32,941 nt of DNA from CAZQKL01 sp964593895 [NCBI: uncultured bacterium]. GTDB taxonomy: Bacteria > DYJV01. Under the pieces are notes generated by a model that ran no database searches, was not told where the DNA came from, and saw nothing but the letters and a program-made list of their open reading frames with translations. The stretch lies in NCBI GenBank assembly GCA_964593895.1, contig CAZQKL010000004.1:1-32941 (forward strand), written 5' to 3'. The position numbers and the translations under genes are program-made. Of this stretch, positions 1 through 8,214 are shown piece by piece (within the stretch, counting starts at the first letter, position 1; the number at the start of each line of letters is the position of its first letter).

Positions 1-149
1 TTAGCAAGTTTTTGTTTAACAAGTGTATCTATTACCTTTTTTTCAACTTTTCTGTCACCCCATTTTATAATAATGTCTGAAGCAATGAAAAATATTACAA
101 ATATTAGAATTAATCCAACTATTAATTTTGCTGTTAAAGTTAATTTCAA
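1..149 (-). CDS. Partial membrane sensor protein, N-terminus (chemoreceptor-like), cut by left edge
   Basis: The minus strand is open from position 194 to the left edge with no stop, which is unlikely by chance in such AT-rich DNA. The only usual start in the frame is a TTG at 147-149. It gives a short basic N-terminus, then a strongly hydrophobic stretch at about residues 8-28 (ending in VIFFIASD), then a charged amphipathic segment (RKVEKKVIDTLVKQKLA). This layout is typical of the first membrane helix of methyl-accepting chemotaxis proteins, sensor kinases or diguanylate cyclases. It is divergent from the rluB-like gene, leaving a short shared promoter region. No clear Shine-Dalgarno precedes the TTG and only about 49 residues are visible, so the family is an inference. 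Confidence 0.5.
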   Translation of the reverse strand, partial: MKLTLTAKLIVGLILIFVIFFIASDIIIKWGDRKVEKKVIDTLVKQKLA

Positions 150-196
150 GAAAAATTTTAATTGATTATCAAGAAAAGTTTTTATAAATAAAAATT

Positions 197-925
197 ATGC
201 GACTTAACAAATTTTTAGCAAATTGTGGAGTAGCTTCAAGAAGAAAATGTGATGAGATTATTTTTGAAGGAAAAGTTAAAGTAAATGGTGAAATAGTTAA
301 AAATCCTGCAATTCAAGTCAATCCTGAAAAGGATGAGGTTGAAGTTAATGGTGAAAAAGTTAAATTGCCAGAAAAAGTTTATATTGCTCTTAATAAACCT
401 AAAGGAGTGCTATGTTCATTGAAAGATGACTTTGGAAGAACAATAATTACTGACCTTGTAAAAGATATTCCTCAAAGAATTTATCCTGTTGGAAGGCTTG
501 ATTATAATTCTGAAGGATTAATTATTTTAACAAATGATGGAGAGCTTGCAAATAGATTAATTCATCCAAGATACAAAGTTAAAAAAAAGTATCATGTTTT
601 AATAAAAGGAGAAATTAAAGATGAAGATTTAAAAAAGCTTGAACAGGGAATAGAACTTGATGGGAAAAAAACTTTGCCAGCTGAATGTAAAATTTTAAAC
701 AAATCAAAAAAATCAACATTAATTGAAATGACAATACAGGAAGGTAGAAAAAGACAGATAAGAAGAATGCTTCAAGAGTTAGGTTATGAAGTTAAAAGAT
801 TAAGAAGAGTTCAATTTGGACCAATAAAACTTGGAATGTTAAAACAGGGTGAATGGAGATTTTTAACAAAAAAGGAAATTGAAAAACTTTACACAATTAC
901 AGGAATGTTAAGTAAAAATTTATAA
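197..925 (+). CDS. rluB: rRNA pseudouridine synthase, RluB/RsuA family
   Basis: The protein has 242 residues. An N-terminal S4 RNA-binding domain (about 1-48, beginning MRLNKFLANCGVASRR) is followed by the RsuA/RluB/RluE-type catalytic domain. The catalytic motif GRLDYNSEGL lies at 99-108, with the nucleophilic aspartate at D102. The C-terminal motif QEGRKRQIRRML is also typical of the family. These enzymes isomerise specific uridines in rRNA; RluB-type enzymes act on 23S rRNA, and the S4 domain plus this size fit RluB best, though RsuA cannot be excluded. The 3' end overlaps the convergent ATPase gene by 37 bp. The start is the first in-frame ATG and its ribosome binding site is weak. Confidence 0.88.
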   Translation: MRLNKFLANCGVASRRKCDEIIFEGKVKVNGEIVKNPAIQVNPEKDEVEVNGEKVKLPEKVYIALNKPKGVLCSLKDDFGRTIITDLVKDIPQRIYPVGRLDYNSEGLIILTNDGELANRLIHPRYKVKKKYHVLIKGEIKDEDLKKLEQGIELDGKKTLPAECKILNKSKKSTLIEMTIQEGRKRQIRRMLQELGYEVKRLRRVQFGPIKLGMLKQGEWRFLTKKEIEKLYTITGMLSKNL

Positions 926-2190
926 GCAGGTAAAACTTGTATTTCTATACTTTCTTTTTTTAAATAATCTTCATCATCAAAAGTTATGATAAATCCTTTT
1001 TTGAAATTAAAATATTTACAACATTCTATTAGACCATTAAGTTCTCTTTTTTTTGTATTTGTATCTGTAAAATCATAACATACTTGGATTGGGAAGGTAT
1101 CATCAACAACAAAATCACATTCTTTTTTTCCTTTATAAAAAACAATTTTTTCAAATTTTAATGATAACTCTCGCCAAATTAAATTTTCTAATAATCCACC
1201 AAAATTTTTACTGTCAAATGCCCTTATTGCATTAATTAAACCATTATCTACAAAATAGATTTTTTTCTCTCCCATTTCAGATTTTAAAATTGATGAATAA
1301 TGCTTTTTTACTAACTTAATTAAAAAACAAGTTTCCATAAATTCAATATAATTATACAATGAATTTTTTCCAATTTTTATCCCTTGTGATTTTAGTTCAT
1401 TGTAAATTTTATTTACTGAAAAAGTTTTTGAAACATTTTCAGCTAACCTTTTTATAAAATATTTTAAAACAAAAACATCTTTAATTTTGTATCTTTCAAT
1501 TATATCACGATATATCAATACATTGAAATATTCTTGTAATGTTTTAACTTTTAAATTTTGTTCCATTAATGGTATCTCAGGAAATCCTCCATATTTTAAA
1601 AATTCTTCAAAATATTTAAGTAGTAAAACTTTTTTCTTGCTATTATAAAAATCAATTTTGGAATTAAATTCAAAATTTTTGAATTTCAAAAATTCTTCAA
1701 AACTTAATGGACTAACTTCATATTTTAAAGTTCTTCCTCTTAATGATGTTGAAATTTCATCCCCAAGTAATTTTGAATTTGACCCTGTTATAAAAATATT
1801 TTTTGTAACAGTATCATATACTCTTCTTACAAACTTTTCCCAGCCATTAATATTTTGAATTTCATCAAAAAAAATATAAATTTTTTTTAATTCAATTTCG
1901 GGATACAATTCCCTATAAGCTTGTAATATTAAATCTAAATCATATCTGGTCAAATCAAGTCTTTCATCTTCAAAATTAAAATATAAACATCTTTGTTTAT
2001 CAATATTTTTCTCTATTAAATTTTTTATTGTTTTAAACAGAAGATATGTTTTCCCAACCCTTCGCGCGCCAACTACTGAAATTATTTTATTGGAATTAAT
2101 AGGAAGTGATATTTTTCTTTCAATAATTAATGGCAATTCATTGGAATGAAATTCAACAATAATTGACTTTATAATATCTTTCTTTTTCAT
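889..2190 (-). CDS. AAA+ ATPase with DUF4143 domain (COG1373-type)
   Basis: The 433-residue protein carries a Walker A motif GARRVGKT at 41-48, a Walker B motif IFFDEIQ with D109-E110, and a sensor-like stretch FITGSNSKLL. The C-terminal half looks like DUF4143: a winged-helix-like region, the segment YFVDNGL, then LENLIWREL and KECDFVV, an arrangement recalling PD-(D/E)XK nuclease folds. Genes of this family are scattered in anaerobes and archaea, vary between strains and have no settled function; many are thought to be parts of defence or toxin-like modules. It is monocistronic between two unrelated units. Its start ATG has only a weak upstream ribosome binding site, and its last 12 codons are read antisense to rluB. 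The family call is firm; the biological role is unknown. Confidence 0.8.
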   Translation of the reverse strand: MKKKDIIKSIIVEFHSNELPLIIERKISLPINSNKIISVVGARRVGKTYLLFKTIKNLIEKNIDKQRCLYFNFEDERLDLTRYDLDLILQAYRELYPEIELKKIYIFFDEIQNINGWEKFVRRVYDTVTKNIFITGSNSKLLGDEISTSLRGRTLKYEVSPLSFEEFLKFKNFEFNSKIDFYNSKKKVLLLKYFEEFLKYGGFPEIPLMEQNLKVKTLQEYFNVLIYRDIIERYKIKDVFVLKYFIKRLAENVSKTFSVNKIYNELKSQGIKIGKNSLYNYIEFMETCFLIKLVKKHYSSILKSEMGEKKIYFVDNGLINAIRAFDSKNFGGLLENLIWRELSLKFEKIVFYKGKKECDFVVDDTFPIQVCYDFTDTNTKKRELNGLIECCKYFNFKKGFIITFDDEDYLKKESIEIQVLPAYKFLLNIPVIV

Positions 2191-2206
2191 AAAGAAATTT
2201 TATCAT

Positions 2207-2233
2207 AAAATTTTCCTTCTTGCAAGGAAATTT
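2207..2233 (-). terminator. Weak hairpin at the end of the por operon
   Basis: A 7-bp perfect inverted repeat (TTTCCTT 2212-2218, AAGGAAA 2224-2230) surrounds a 5-base loop, and A-T pairs can extend it after a one-base bulge. It overlaps the porB stop codon and is followed on the minus strand by an AT-rich stretch. It may act as an intrinsic terminator for the operon. With only two G-C pairs and no clean U-run, the support is modest. Confidence 0.3.
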
Positions 2234-3098
2234 ATAACAAACTCTTTATCCTTAAATTAACCCTTTCCTGAATTTGTTCAATTACCTCATCTGTTAAATG
2301 TCTATATCTACCCTGAATTTTAAAATACTCTTTTACTGGAATGAATTTTTCAGGTTTATATGTAATTTCAATAGGTTTACCATTTTCAACTTCAAGAAGT
2401 AAAAATATTCCACTTTCAACAGCAAGTCTCAAAACTTTTAAAGCATCCTGAGAATCAATCCTCCAACCTGGAAAACATGAAGATAAAAGATGAATAAACC
2501 TGAAACCTTTAATATTTTTTGCTTTTTCAAATTTCCTATAAAAATCATCTGGATATGCAATTGTTGCTGTTGCAACATAATTTGGATTGTGTGAAAGCAC
2601 TATATTTACAATATCCTTTTTTTCAAATTCAATTGGATTTCCACTTGGAGTTGTTGTAGTCCATGCTCCAGGAGGAGTTGCTGAACTTTTCTGAATACCT
2701 GTGTTCATATACGCTTCATTATCATAGCAAACATACAAAATATCTTCCTTTCTTTCAGCTGCACCACTTAAAGCCTGAAGTCCTATATCAAAAGTTCCAC
2801 CATCTCCTGCCCATACAACAACATTAATATCATCTTTGCCCTCAGCATTATATGCATTTTTAACTCCTGAAGCTACAGCTGCTGAAACTGCAAAAGGCAC
2901 ATGAAGTAGAGGAACTTGAAGTGCTGTTGTTGGTAAACCTCCTGCGATTATTGACCAACAACTTGCTGGCATAACAATTACAGTTTTTTCTCCAAGAACT
3001 TTCAAAGCATGCCTCATTGATAGTGCAGCAACACATCCCGGACAAGCAAAATGCCCCTGATTTATATATTCAACATTTGTAAGCTCTCTAAAATCCAT
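2232..3098 (-). CDS. porB: 2-oxoacid (pyruvate):ferredoxin oxidoreductase beta subunit
   Basis: This 288-residue subunit binds thiamine diphosphate and the proximal [4Fe-4S] cluster. The cofactor motif is visible as GDGGTFDIGLQALSGAAER from G98, with N127 in CYDNEAYMNTG. Candidate cluster ligands are C19 and C22 (CPGC), C47 and C208. With the alpha subunit it cleaves pyruvate, or a related 2-oxoacid, and CoA to acyl-CoA and CO2 with reduction of ferredoxin, or runs in reverse. A strong AGGAG site lies in the 13-bp gap after porA. It is the last gene of the operon. Pyruvate is the most likely substrate from similarity to PorB, but 2-ketoisovalerate cannot be ruled out from sequence alone. Confidence 0.9.
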   Translation of the reverse strand: MDFRELTNVEYINQGHFACPGCVAALSMRHALKVLGEKTVIVMPASCWSIIAGGLPTTALQVPLLHVPFAVSAAVASGVKNAYNAEGKDDINVVVWAGDGGTFDIGLQALSGAAERKEDILYVCYDNEAYMNTGIQKSSATPPGAWTTTTPSGNPIEFEKKDIVNIVLSHNPNYVATATIAYPDDFYRKFEKAKNIKGFRFIHLLSSCFPGWRIDSQDALKVLRLAVESGIFLLLEVENGKPIEITYKPEKFIPVKEYFKIQGRYRHLTDEVIEQIQERVNLRIKSLL

Positions 3099-3111
3099 TA
3101 TTTCTCTCCTT

Positions 3112-4254
3112 TTAAGCTCGCCATAAGATTTGATTTTTATTTAATTTATCTACATTTTCAGCTAACTCAATTATATCTTCAACAAAAACCTCTTTTCCTC
3201 CAAGACTTATTATAAAATCGTAAATCACAGGCTTGTTTTCTTCATAATAAAATGCATCTTTTATTTCAGTGGTTATACTGCCAGCACTTCCAAAATTTAC
3301 AGATCTATTTAAAACAATCAATTTTTCAACATTTTTCAATTTTTTTACAATTTCTCTTTTTGGAAATGGTCTAAAATATCTTATTTTTAACACTCCTGCT
3401 CTTATCCCTTTATCTCTTAATTTATCAACAGCAACTTTAACAGTTCCAGTTAAAGCTCCAGTAACAACAAATGAAATCTCAGCATCATCCAATCTATAGC
3501 AATCTATAACCCCATATTCTCTTCCAAAAATTTCCTTAAACTTTTTATGTGCTTCATTAATTACATAAAAGCTATTTTCCATTGTTTTTTGAATATCTTT
3601 CCTCAAATTGTAAAATATATCACCTTTAGCTGCAGCACCAAAAGTCATTGGATTTTCAACATTAAGATAATATTCTGGTTTATATTCAGGTAAAAATCTA
3701 TCAACATCTTCTTGAGAAGGAATTATTACTGGTTCAAGAGTATGAGAGAGGATAAAACCATCAATCATTACCATAAATGGCAGTAGAACCTTTTCAGCAA
3801 CATAAAAAGCCTGAATTATTGAATCAAGAGCTTCTTGGGCAGTTTCGCAATAAAGCTGTAACCATCCCAAATCTTTTTGTGTCATACTATCAGTCTGGTC
3901 TGTCCATATATTCCAAGGAGAACCTATTGCTCTGTTTGCATTTAGTAAAACAACAGGTAATCTTGCTCCAGCAATCCAATGCAAAATTTCATGCATTAAT
4001 GCAAGTCCATGTGAACTTGTTGCTGTAAAAGTTCTTACTCCTGCAGAAGAAGCACCAAGAGCTGCAGCTGCAGCAGATAGCTCTGATTCAACTCTTATAA
4101 ATTTTGCATTTAGCTCACCTTTTTCAATCATTTCAGATAAAACTTCAATAACATGAGTTTGCGGAGTAATTGGATAAGCTGGAATTACCTTTGGCTTTGC
4201 AAGTTTTACTCCTTCTGCAATTGCTTCACTTCCTAAAAGCATATCTTTTATCAT
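3112..4254 (-). CDS. porA: 2-oxoacid (pyruvate):ferredoxin oxidoreductase alpha subunit
   Basis: The protein has 380 residues. The signature YPITPQT at 27-33, the stretch ESELSAAAAALGASSAG, and the segment DQTDSMTQKDLGWLQ are characteristic of the alpha subunit of four-subunit type 2-oxoacid oxidoreductases. The region FILSHTLEPV followed by DRFLPEYKPEY resembles PorA of pyruvate synthases. It contains the pyrimidine-binding half of the thiamine site and a transketolase C-terminal-like domain (about 245-360). Its ATG shares one base with the stop codon of the upstream delta-type gene, and a GGAGGA site lies inside that gene, so translation is probably coupled. Confidence 0.9.
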   Translation of the reverse strand: MIKDMLLGSEAIAEGVKLAKPKVIPAYPITPQTHVIEVLSEMIEKGELNAKFIRVESELSAAAAALGASSAGVRTFTATSSHGLALMHEILHWIAGARLPVVLLNANRAIGSPWNIWTDQTDSMTQKDLGWLQLYCETAQEALDSIIQAFYVAEKVLLPFMVMIDGFILSHTLEPVIIPSQEDVDRFLPEYKPEYYLNVENPMTFGAAAKGDIFYNLRKDIQKTMENSFYVINEAHKKFKEIFGREYGVIDCYRLDDAEISFVVTGALTGTVKVAVDKLRDKGIRAGVLKIRYFRPFPKREIVKKLKNVEKLIVLNRSVNFGSAGSITTEIKDAFYYEENKPVIYDFIISLGGKEVFVEDIIELAENVDKLNKNQILWRA

Positions 4255-5813
4255 TATAATTCCTCCACCATTTCAATTACACCCCTTGGGCATTCATTTG
4301 CACATAGGCCACAACCTTTACAATGGTCATAATCAAAATAAACTTTATCAGTTACTTCAACACTCAAATCTGGACATGAAAACCAACATGTTTTACATAA
4401 ATTACAAACTCCACAACTAAAACATCTTTTTGCCTCATTTAATATTTTATCAAGTGGAGGTTTTGTATTTTTTTCAACTACTAATGGTTTCTCTTTTTTA
4501 AAGTAAAATGTGTTTATTTTATCAAATGAAATCACATCTTTTGAATCTAACTCTTTGTATAAATTTTTCCCAGTAAGAAAGTTAATTATTTTATATGCAT
4601 TGATTTTTCCACTACTTATTGCTTCAGCAACAGTTTTTGCTCCATAATCAAAATCTCCACCAGTAAAAATATTTTTTTTATCAAATCTATTTTGAAATTC
4701 TCTAACCTGCCCTATTGCAAAAATTATTCTATCAAATTCATAAAAATTATTTTCTATTTGCTCTGAAATTATTTTATCTCCTTTAATTTCTTTAACTTCT
4801 TCAAGCCAAACTTTAACTTTATCTCCTAATTCATATTTTCCAATAATTTTTTTTGTTAAAATTTTTATACCTTCTTCTAATGCTTCTTTAATCTCTTCTT
4901 CAAATGCTGGCATATTGGCAATTTCTCTTCTATAAATTATTACTGGCTCATTGTTCATTCTCAACAAATTCATTGCAACATCTATTGCAACATTTCCTCC
5001 ACCAATAATTGCTATCTTTTCATTTTCTATTTTAAAATTATTATCCAAATTTAATCTCTTTAAAAAGTTATAACCTGAAATTATCTTTTCATTGTCAAAT
5101 GGAATATCTTTTAATTCTTTTGACTTTGATACTCCAACAGCTACAAACACAGCATCATATTTCTCACTAATTTCAATTATTTTTCCATAATCAAAATTCT
5201 CATTTGTGTTTACCTCAATATTTCCAATGGATAAAATATTTTCAATCTCTTTTTTTACAATATCTTTTGGAAGCCTATACTCTGGAATTCCATAAATTAA
5301 AAGACCACCGAGGAAAGATTCTCTTTCAAAAATTGTTACATTAATTCCATTTTTAGCAAGATAGTAAGCACAACTTATTCCTGCTGGTCCACCGCCAATT
5401 ATTGCAACTTTTTTATCTATTTTTACTTCAGGTTTTTTATATGGAATGTTTAATGCATAATCTCCAAGAAATTTTTCCAATTCTCTAATTTCAATATTAG
5501 CATCATATTCACCTCTATTACAACTTTCCTGGCAGAAATGCGGACAAACTCTACCACATGTTGCTGGAAATGGATTATCCTCTCTTAAAATTTTGCAAGC
5601 AGATTCAAGGTCATTTTTTAAAATGTAAAAAATATACTTTGGAATGTTTATATTGTTTGGGCAGGCAAGTCTGCATGGTGAAATTTTTTCTCTAAATACA
5701 GGTTTGAAAAATCTCCAGGAACCTGTAAGATTAACTTCAGTTGTTGTAATGGAAATAGGAAATCTTTCAATATCACGACTTGAAATAACCTCTTGATATT
5801 CAATTGTTTCCAT
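4254..5813 (-). CDS. Oxidoreductase delta subunit with an embedded GltD-like FAD/NAD(P) domain
   Basis: The 519-residue protein is composite. The N-terminus has TGSWRFFKPV (30-39), which is how PorD-type delta subunits begin. It is followed by a GltD-type cysteine-rich region (C47, C51, C86, C90, C94, C98), an FAD-binding motif GGGPAG at 140-145, and an NAD(P)-binding motif GGGNVAID at 271-278. The C-terminus is ferredoxin-like, with a six-cysteine group (C464, C467, C470, C473, C476, C480) and CKGCGLCANECP (C498, C501, C504, C508). The GltD-like part therefore sits inside a PorD-like frame. By family it should pass electrons between NAD(P)H and the iron-sulfur chain of the Por complex. A good AAGGAG site precedes the ATG. 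Its exact electron partner is inferred. Confidence 0.85.
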   Translation of the reverse strand: METIEYQEVISSRDIERFPISITTTEVNLTGSWRFFKPVFREKISPCRLACPNNINIPKYIFYILKNDLESACKILREDNPFPATCGRVCPHFCQESCNRGEYDANIEIRELEKFLGDYALNIPYKKPEVKIDKKVAIIGGGPAGISCAYYLAKNGINVTIFERESFLGGLLIYGIPEYRLPKDIVKKEIENILSIGNIEVNTNENFDYGKIIEISEKYDAVFVAVGVSKSKELKDIPFDNEKIISGYNFLKRLNLDNNFKIENEKIAIIGGGNVAIDVAMNLLRMNNEPVIIYRREIANMPAFEEEIKEALEEGIKILTKKIIGKYELGDKVKVWLEEVKEIKGDKIISEQIENNFYEFDRIIFAIGQVREFQNRFDKKNIFTGGDFDYGAKTVAEAISSGKINAYKIINFLTGKNLYKELDSKDVISFDKINTFYFKKEKPLVVEKNTKPPLDKILNEAKRCFSCGVCNLCKTCWFSCPDLSVEVTDKVYFDYDHCKGCGLCANECPRGVIEMVEEL

Positions 5814-5834
5814 TTTAAATTTCTCCTTTTAGTT

Positions 5835-6377
5835 TCAGGCAAGATTATAAGCGTCTTCACAAGCTTTTATATTTTCCTCAATTTTAACAGGCACAAATTT
5901 TGGAATAGCTTTTTTTAAAGCTTCTAAAGAAACTGTGCCTGTAATTTTTGCAAAAACTCCTAAAATTGGAGCATTAATAATTGGCATAATAGGAGTTCCA
6001 AGTTTGTATTTTAAAGCAATTTTATTAACATTGAATGTTTTTACTATACAGTTCTCTTCAAAATAGTATTCTTCTGGCTTTTTCTCAGAATTAATTATTA
6101 CCACTCCTCCATCTTTTATTCCTTCTGCAACATTAATGGTTTCAGCAAGTTTTCCTGCCATAACAATGACATAATCAGGGGTTATTATTGGGCTTCTATT
6201 ATTTATAAATTCTTTATCAACCCTTACAAATGCCTGAACAGGTGCACCTCTTCTTTCAGCACCAAAAGTTGGAAATGCTTGAGAAAATTTGCCGTCTAAA
6301 AAATATGCATAAGCTAAAATTTTAGATGCAATTACTGCACCCTGACCACCTCTACCATGAAACCTTATCTCTATCAT
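5835..6377 (-). CDS. porG: 2-oxoacid (pyruvate):ferredoxin oxidoreductase gamma subunit
   Basis: The product is about 180 residues with the gamma-subunit N-terminal motif [14 protein letters not shown] and the segment [16 protein letters not shown], typical of PorG, which contributes CoA binding in this enzyme family. I place the start at the ATG at 6375-6377 because AAAGGA lies at ideal distance upstream. The longer reading frame begins with a TTG at 6390-6392 that would lie across this ribosome binding site. The gene follows the XRE-cupin regulator by 18 bp and precedes the delta-type gene by 21 bp, so all five genes form one operon. Confidence 0.9.
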
Positions 6378-6395
6378 TTCTTTTCCTTTCAAAAA

Positions 6396-6992
6396 TTATT
6401 TATGAAATACAACAACAAGAGTTTTTGCTGGTTTTCCATCTAATCCTCTAAAACCATGATGAATACTTGAATCAAAATACAATGAATCTCCCTCTTCAAG
6501 AACAATTGGCTCCTGAATATCAGTAATCATTTCAACTCTTCCCTCAAGAACAAAGTGAAATTCCTCTCCTTCATGGTTAAACATTATTACTTCATCTCTT
6601 TCCTTTGGCTCAAATGTAACAATAAAAGGTTCCATATGCTTATGAGCTTTTTTTGGAGCAAGCATTTCATAAGTATAACCAATATTTATATTCCCCTTTA
6701 TTCCTCTTCTTCCTGAAACTATTCTTTCATTTTTCCTTACTACAGTAATTTTTTTCTCAGGACCACCTTCTTCAAAAAAATATGAAAGTTCAACCATCAA
6801 AGCATTTGATATTTTAAGCAAAGTTGAAATTGGAGGAGAGACCTGCTCATTTTCTATTTGAGATATTAATCCTTTAGAGAGACCTGTCTTTTCACTTAAT
6901 TGATGAATTGTTAATCCTTTTTTCTGCCTTAATTCTCTTATTTTTTTACCAATTCCAAGCTCTTTGAGTTCTCTTTTAATTTTTTCAGTCAT
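6396..6992 (-). CDS. XRE-family transcriptional regulator with cupin sensor domain
   Basis: The protein has 198 residues. Residues 14-73 form a helix-turn-helix of the XRE/Cro type (IRELRQKKGLTIHQLSEKTG then SKGLISQIEN). The C-terminal cupin (about 120-197) has FNHEGEEFHFVLEGRVE and GDSLYFDSSIHHGFRG, with H140, H146, H178 and H179 as possible metal or ligand contacts. Such proteins usually bind a small metabolite and regulate nearby operons. As the first gene of the oxidoreductase operon, divergent from thrC, it probably controls its own operon and perhaps the thr genes. A strong AAGGAG site precedes the ATG. The ligand is unknown; a link to 2-oxoacid or amino acid supply is inference. Confidence 0.85.
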   Translation of the reverse strand: MTEKIKRELKELGIGKKIRELRQKKGLTIHQLSEKTGLSKGLISQIENEQVSPPISTLLKISNALMVELSYFFEEGGPEKKITVVRKNERIVSGRRGIKGNINIGYTYEMLAPKKAHKHMEPFIVTFEPKERDEVIMFNHEGEEFHFVLEGRVEMITDIQEPIVLEEGDSLYFDSSIHHGFRGLDGKPAKTLVVVFHK

Positions 6993-7009
6993 TTTGAACT
7001 CCTTTTTAA

Positions 7010-7019
7010 TTTAATTAAA
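7010..7019. promoter_or_regulatory. Palindrome between promoter and regulator start (possible operator)
   Basis: A perfect 10-bp palindrome TTTAATTAAA lies just downstream of the predicted -10 element of the regulator-por promoter and upstream of its ribosome binding site, a place suited to autorepression. It is made only of A and T in an AT-rich region, so chance is a real possibility. Confidence 0.25.
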
Positions 7020-7046
7020 CTTAACTCAAATAATCTTTTTTGTCAA
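7018..7046 (-). promoter_or_regulatory. Predicted sigma-70-type promoter for the XRE-cupin/por operon
   Basis: On the minus strand a perfect -35 TTGACA (7041-7046) is followed after 17 bp by TAAGTT (7018-7023), a weak -10. This is in the 160-bp divergent region upstream of the regulator and leaves a leader of about 20 nt that includes the AAGGAG site. Confidence 0.45.
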
Positions 7047-7152
7047 ACAATTTTTTATCATTAAAATAATCTCAAATCAACTCTTTAATTTATAGACAAA
7101 CTTTTTCCAATGTGCTATTCAGTATACAAAATAAAAATTTTGGAGAATTTTA

Positions 7153-8214
7153 ATGAAATGGGAAGGTGTAATCAAAAGATATATAGAATTCTTACCAGTT
7201 AAAGACCCTACAAAAATTGTAACTTTAAATGAAGGTAATACTCCTTTAATTCCATCAGGTTACATTGCAGATATTATTGGAAATGGAGTAAAATTATACT
7301 TTAAATTTGAAGGAACAAATCCAACAGGTTCATTTAAAGACCGTGGCATGACAATGGCAGTTACAAATGCAGTTGAAAATGGTGCAAAATCTGTTATATG
7401 CGCTTCAACTGGGAATACTTCTGCATCTGCTGCAGCTTATGCTTCAAGAGCTGGACTTAAATGTTTTGTTTTAATTCCAGAAGGTAAAATTGCTCTTGGA
7501 AAATTAAGCCAAGCTATGATGCATGGAGCAAAAGTAATTCAAATTAAAGGAAATTTTGATGATGCTTTAAATTTAGTAAAAGAAGTAGCTGAAAAATATC
7601 CTGTCGCAATTGTAAATTCAATTAATCCATACAGACTTGAAGGTCAAAAAACTGCATCATTTGAAATAATTGATGTTCTTGGAGATGCTCCAGATTACCA
7701 TGTTTTACCTGTTGGAAATGCTGGAAATATAACAGCATACTGGATGGGATATAAAGAATATTATGAAAAAGGATTTGCAAGCAAAAAACCAAAAATGGTA
7801 GGATTTCAAGCGGAAGGAGCTGCACCAATTGTAAGAGGATATAAAATTGAAAATCCTGAAACAGTTGCAACAGCAATTAGAATTGGTAATCCTGCAAGCT
7901 GGAAGAAAGCTGAAAACGCAAGAGATGAATCTGGTGGATTAATTGATATGGTTTCTGATGATGAAATCTTAAAAGCATATAAATTAATTTCTTCAAAAGA
8001 GGGTATTTTCTGTGAACCTGCAAGTGCGGCAGGAGTAGCAGGAATTTTGAAACTTGCAGAAAAAAATTATTTTAAAAAAAATTCAACAATTGTATGCACA
8101 TTAACAGGTCATGGGTTAAAAGACCCTGAAAATGCAATAAAAATATCTGAAAAACCTGTGACAGTTGAAGCAAATTTTAATCAAATTGCTGAACTATTTG
8201 CAGGAGAAGATTAA
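7153..8214 (+). CDS. thrC: Threonine synthase (PLP-dependent)
   Basis: The 353-residue protein is the short, prokaryotic-type threonine synthase, which converts O-phosphohomoserine to threonine and phosphate. The substrate/PLP region reads [10 protein letters not shown] near the N-terminus. The PLP lysine is K62 in TGSFKDRGM, the [13 protein letters not shown] loop binds the cofactor phosphate, and a glycine-rich [11 protein letters not shown] motif follows. A GGAG site precedes the ATG. It is the first gene of a plus-strand unit with the ApgM-like gene (overlap of 1 bp) and pyrG. The tight coupling to the next gene suggests joint action in threonine synthesis. Confidence 0.93.
   Translation: MKWEGVIKRYIEFLPVKDPTKIVTLNEGNTPLIPSGYIADIIGNGVKLYFKFEGTNPTGSFKDRGMTMAVTNAVENGAKSVICASTGNTSASAAAYASRAGLKCFVLIPEGKIALGKLSQAMMHGAKVIQIKGNFDDALNLVKEVAEKYPVAIVNSINPYRLEGQKTASFEIIDVLGDAPDYHVLPVGNAGNITAYWMGYKEYYEKGFASKKPKMVGFQAEGAAPIVRGYKIENPETVATAIRIGNPASWKKAENARDESGGLIDMVSDDEILKAYKLISSKEGIFCEPASAAGVAGILKLAEKNYFKKNSTIVCTLTGHGLKDPENAIKISEKPVTVEANFNQIAELFAGED

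Noticed and set aside
160-196. Promoter before rluB (TTGATT and TATAAA)
   Set aside because: The spacing is only 15 bp and such AT-rich matches are expected by chance here.
1658-1858. Plus-strand ORF of 66 codons
   Set aside because: It lies wholly antisense within the DUF4143 ATPase gene, has no ribosome binding site and no recognisable motif.
3777-4028. Plus-strand ORF of 83 codons inside porA
   Set aside because: Shadow of porA on the opposite strand; low-complexity translation rich in Gln and Leu.
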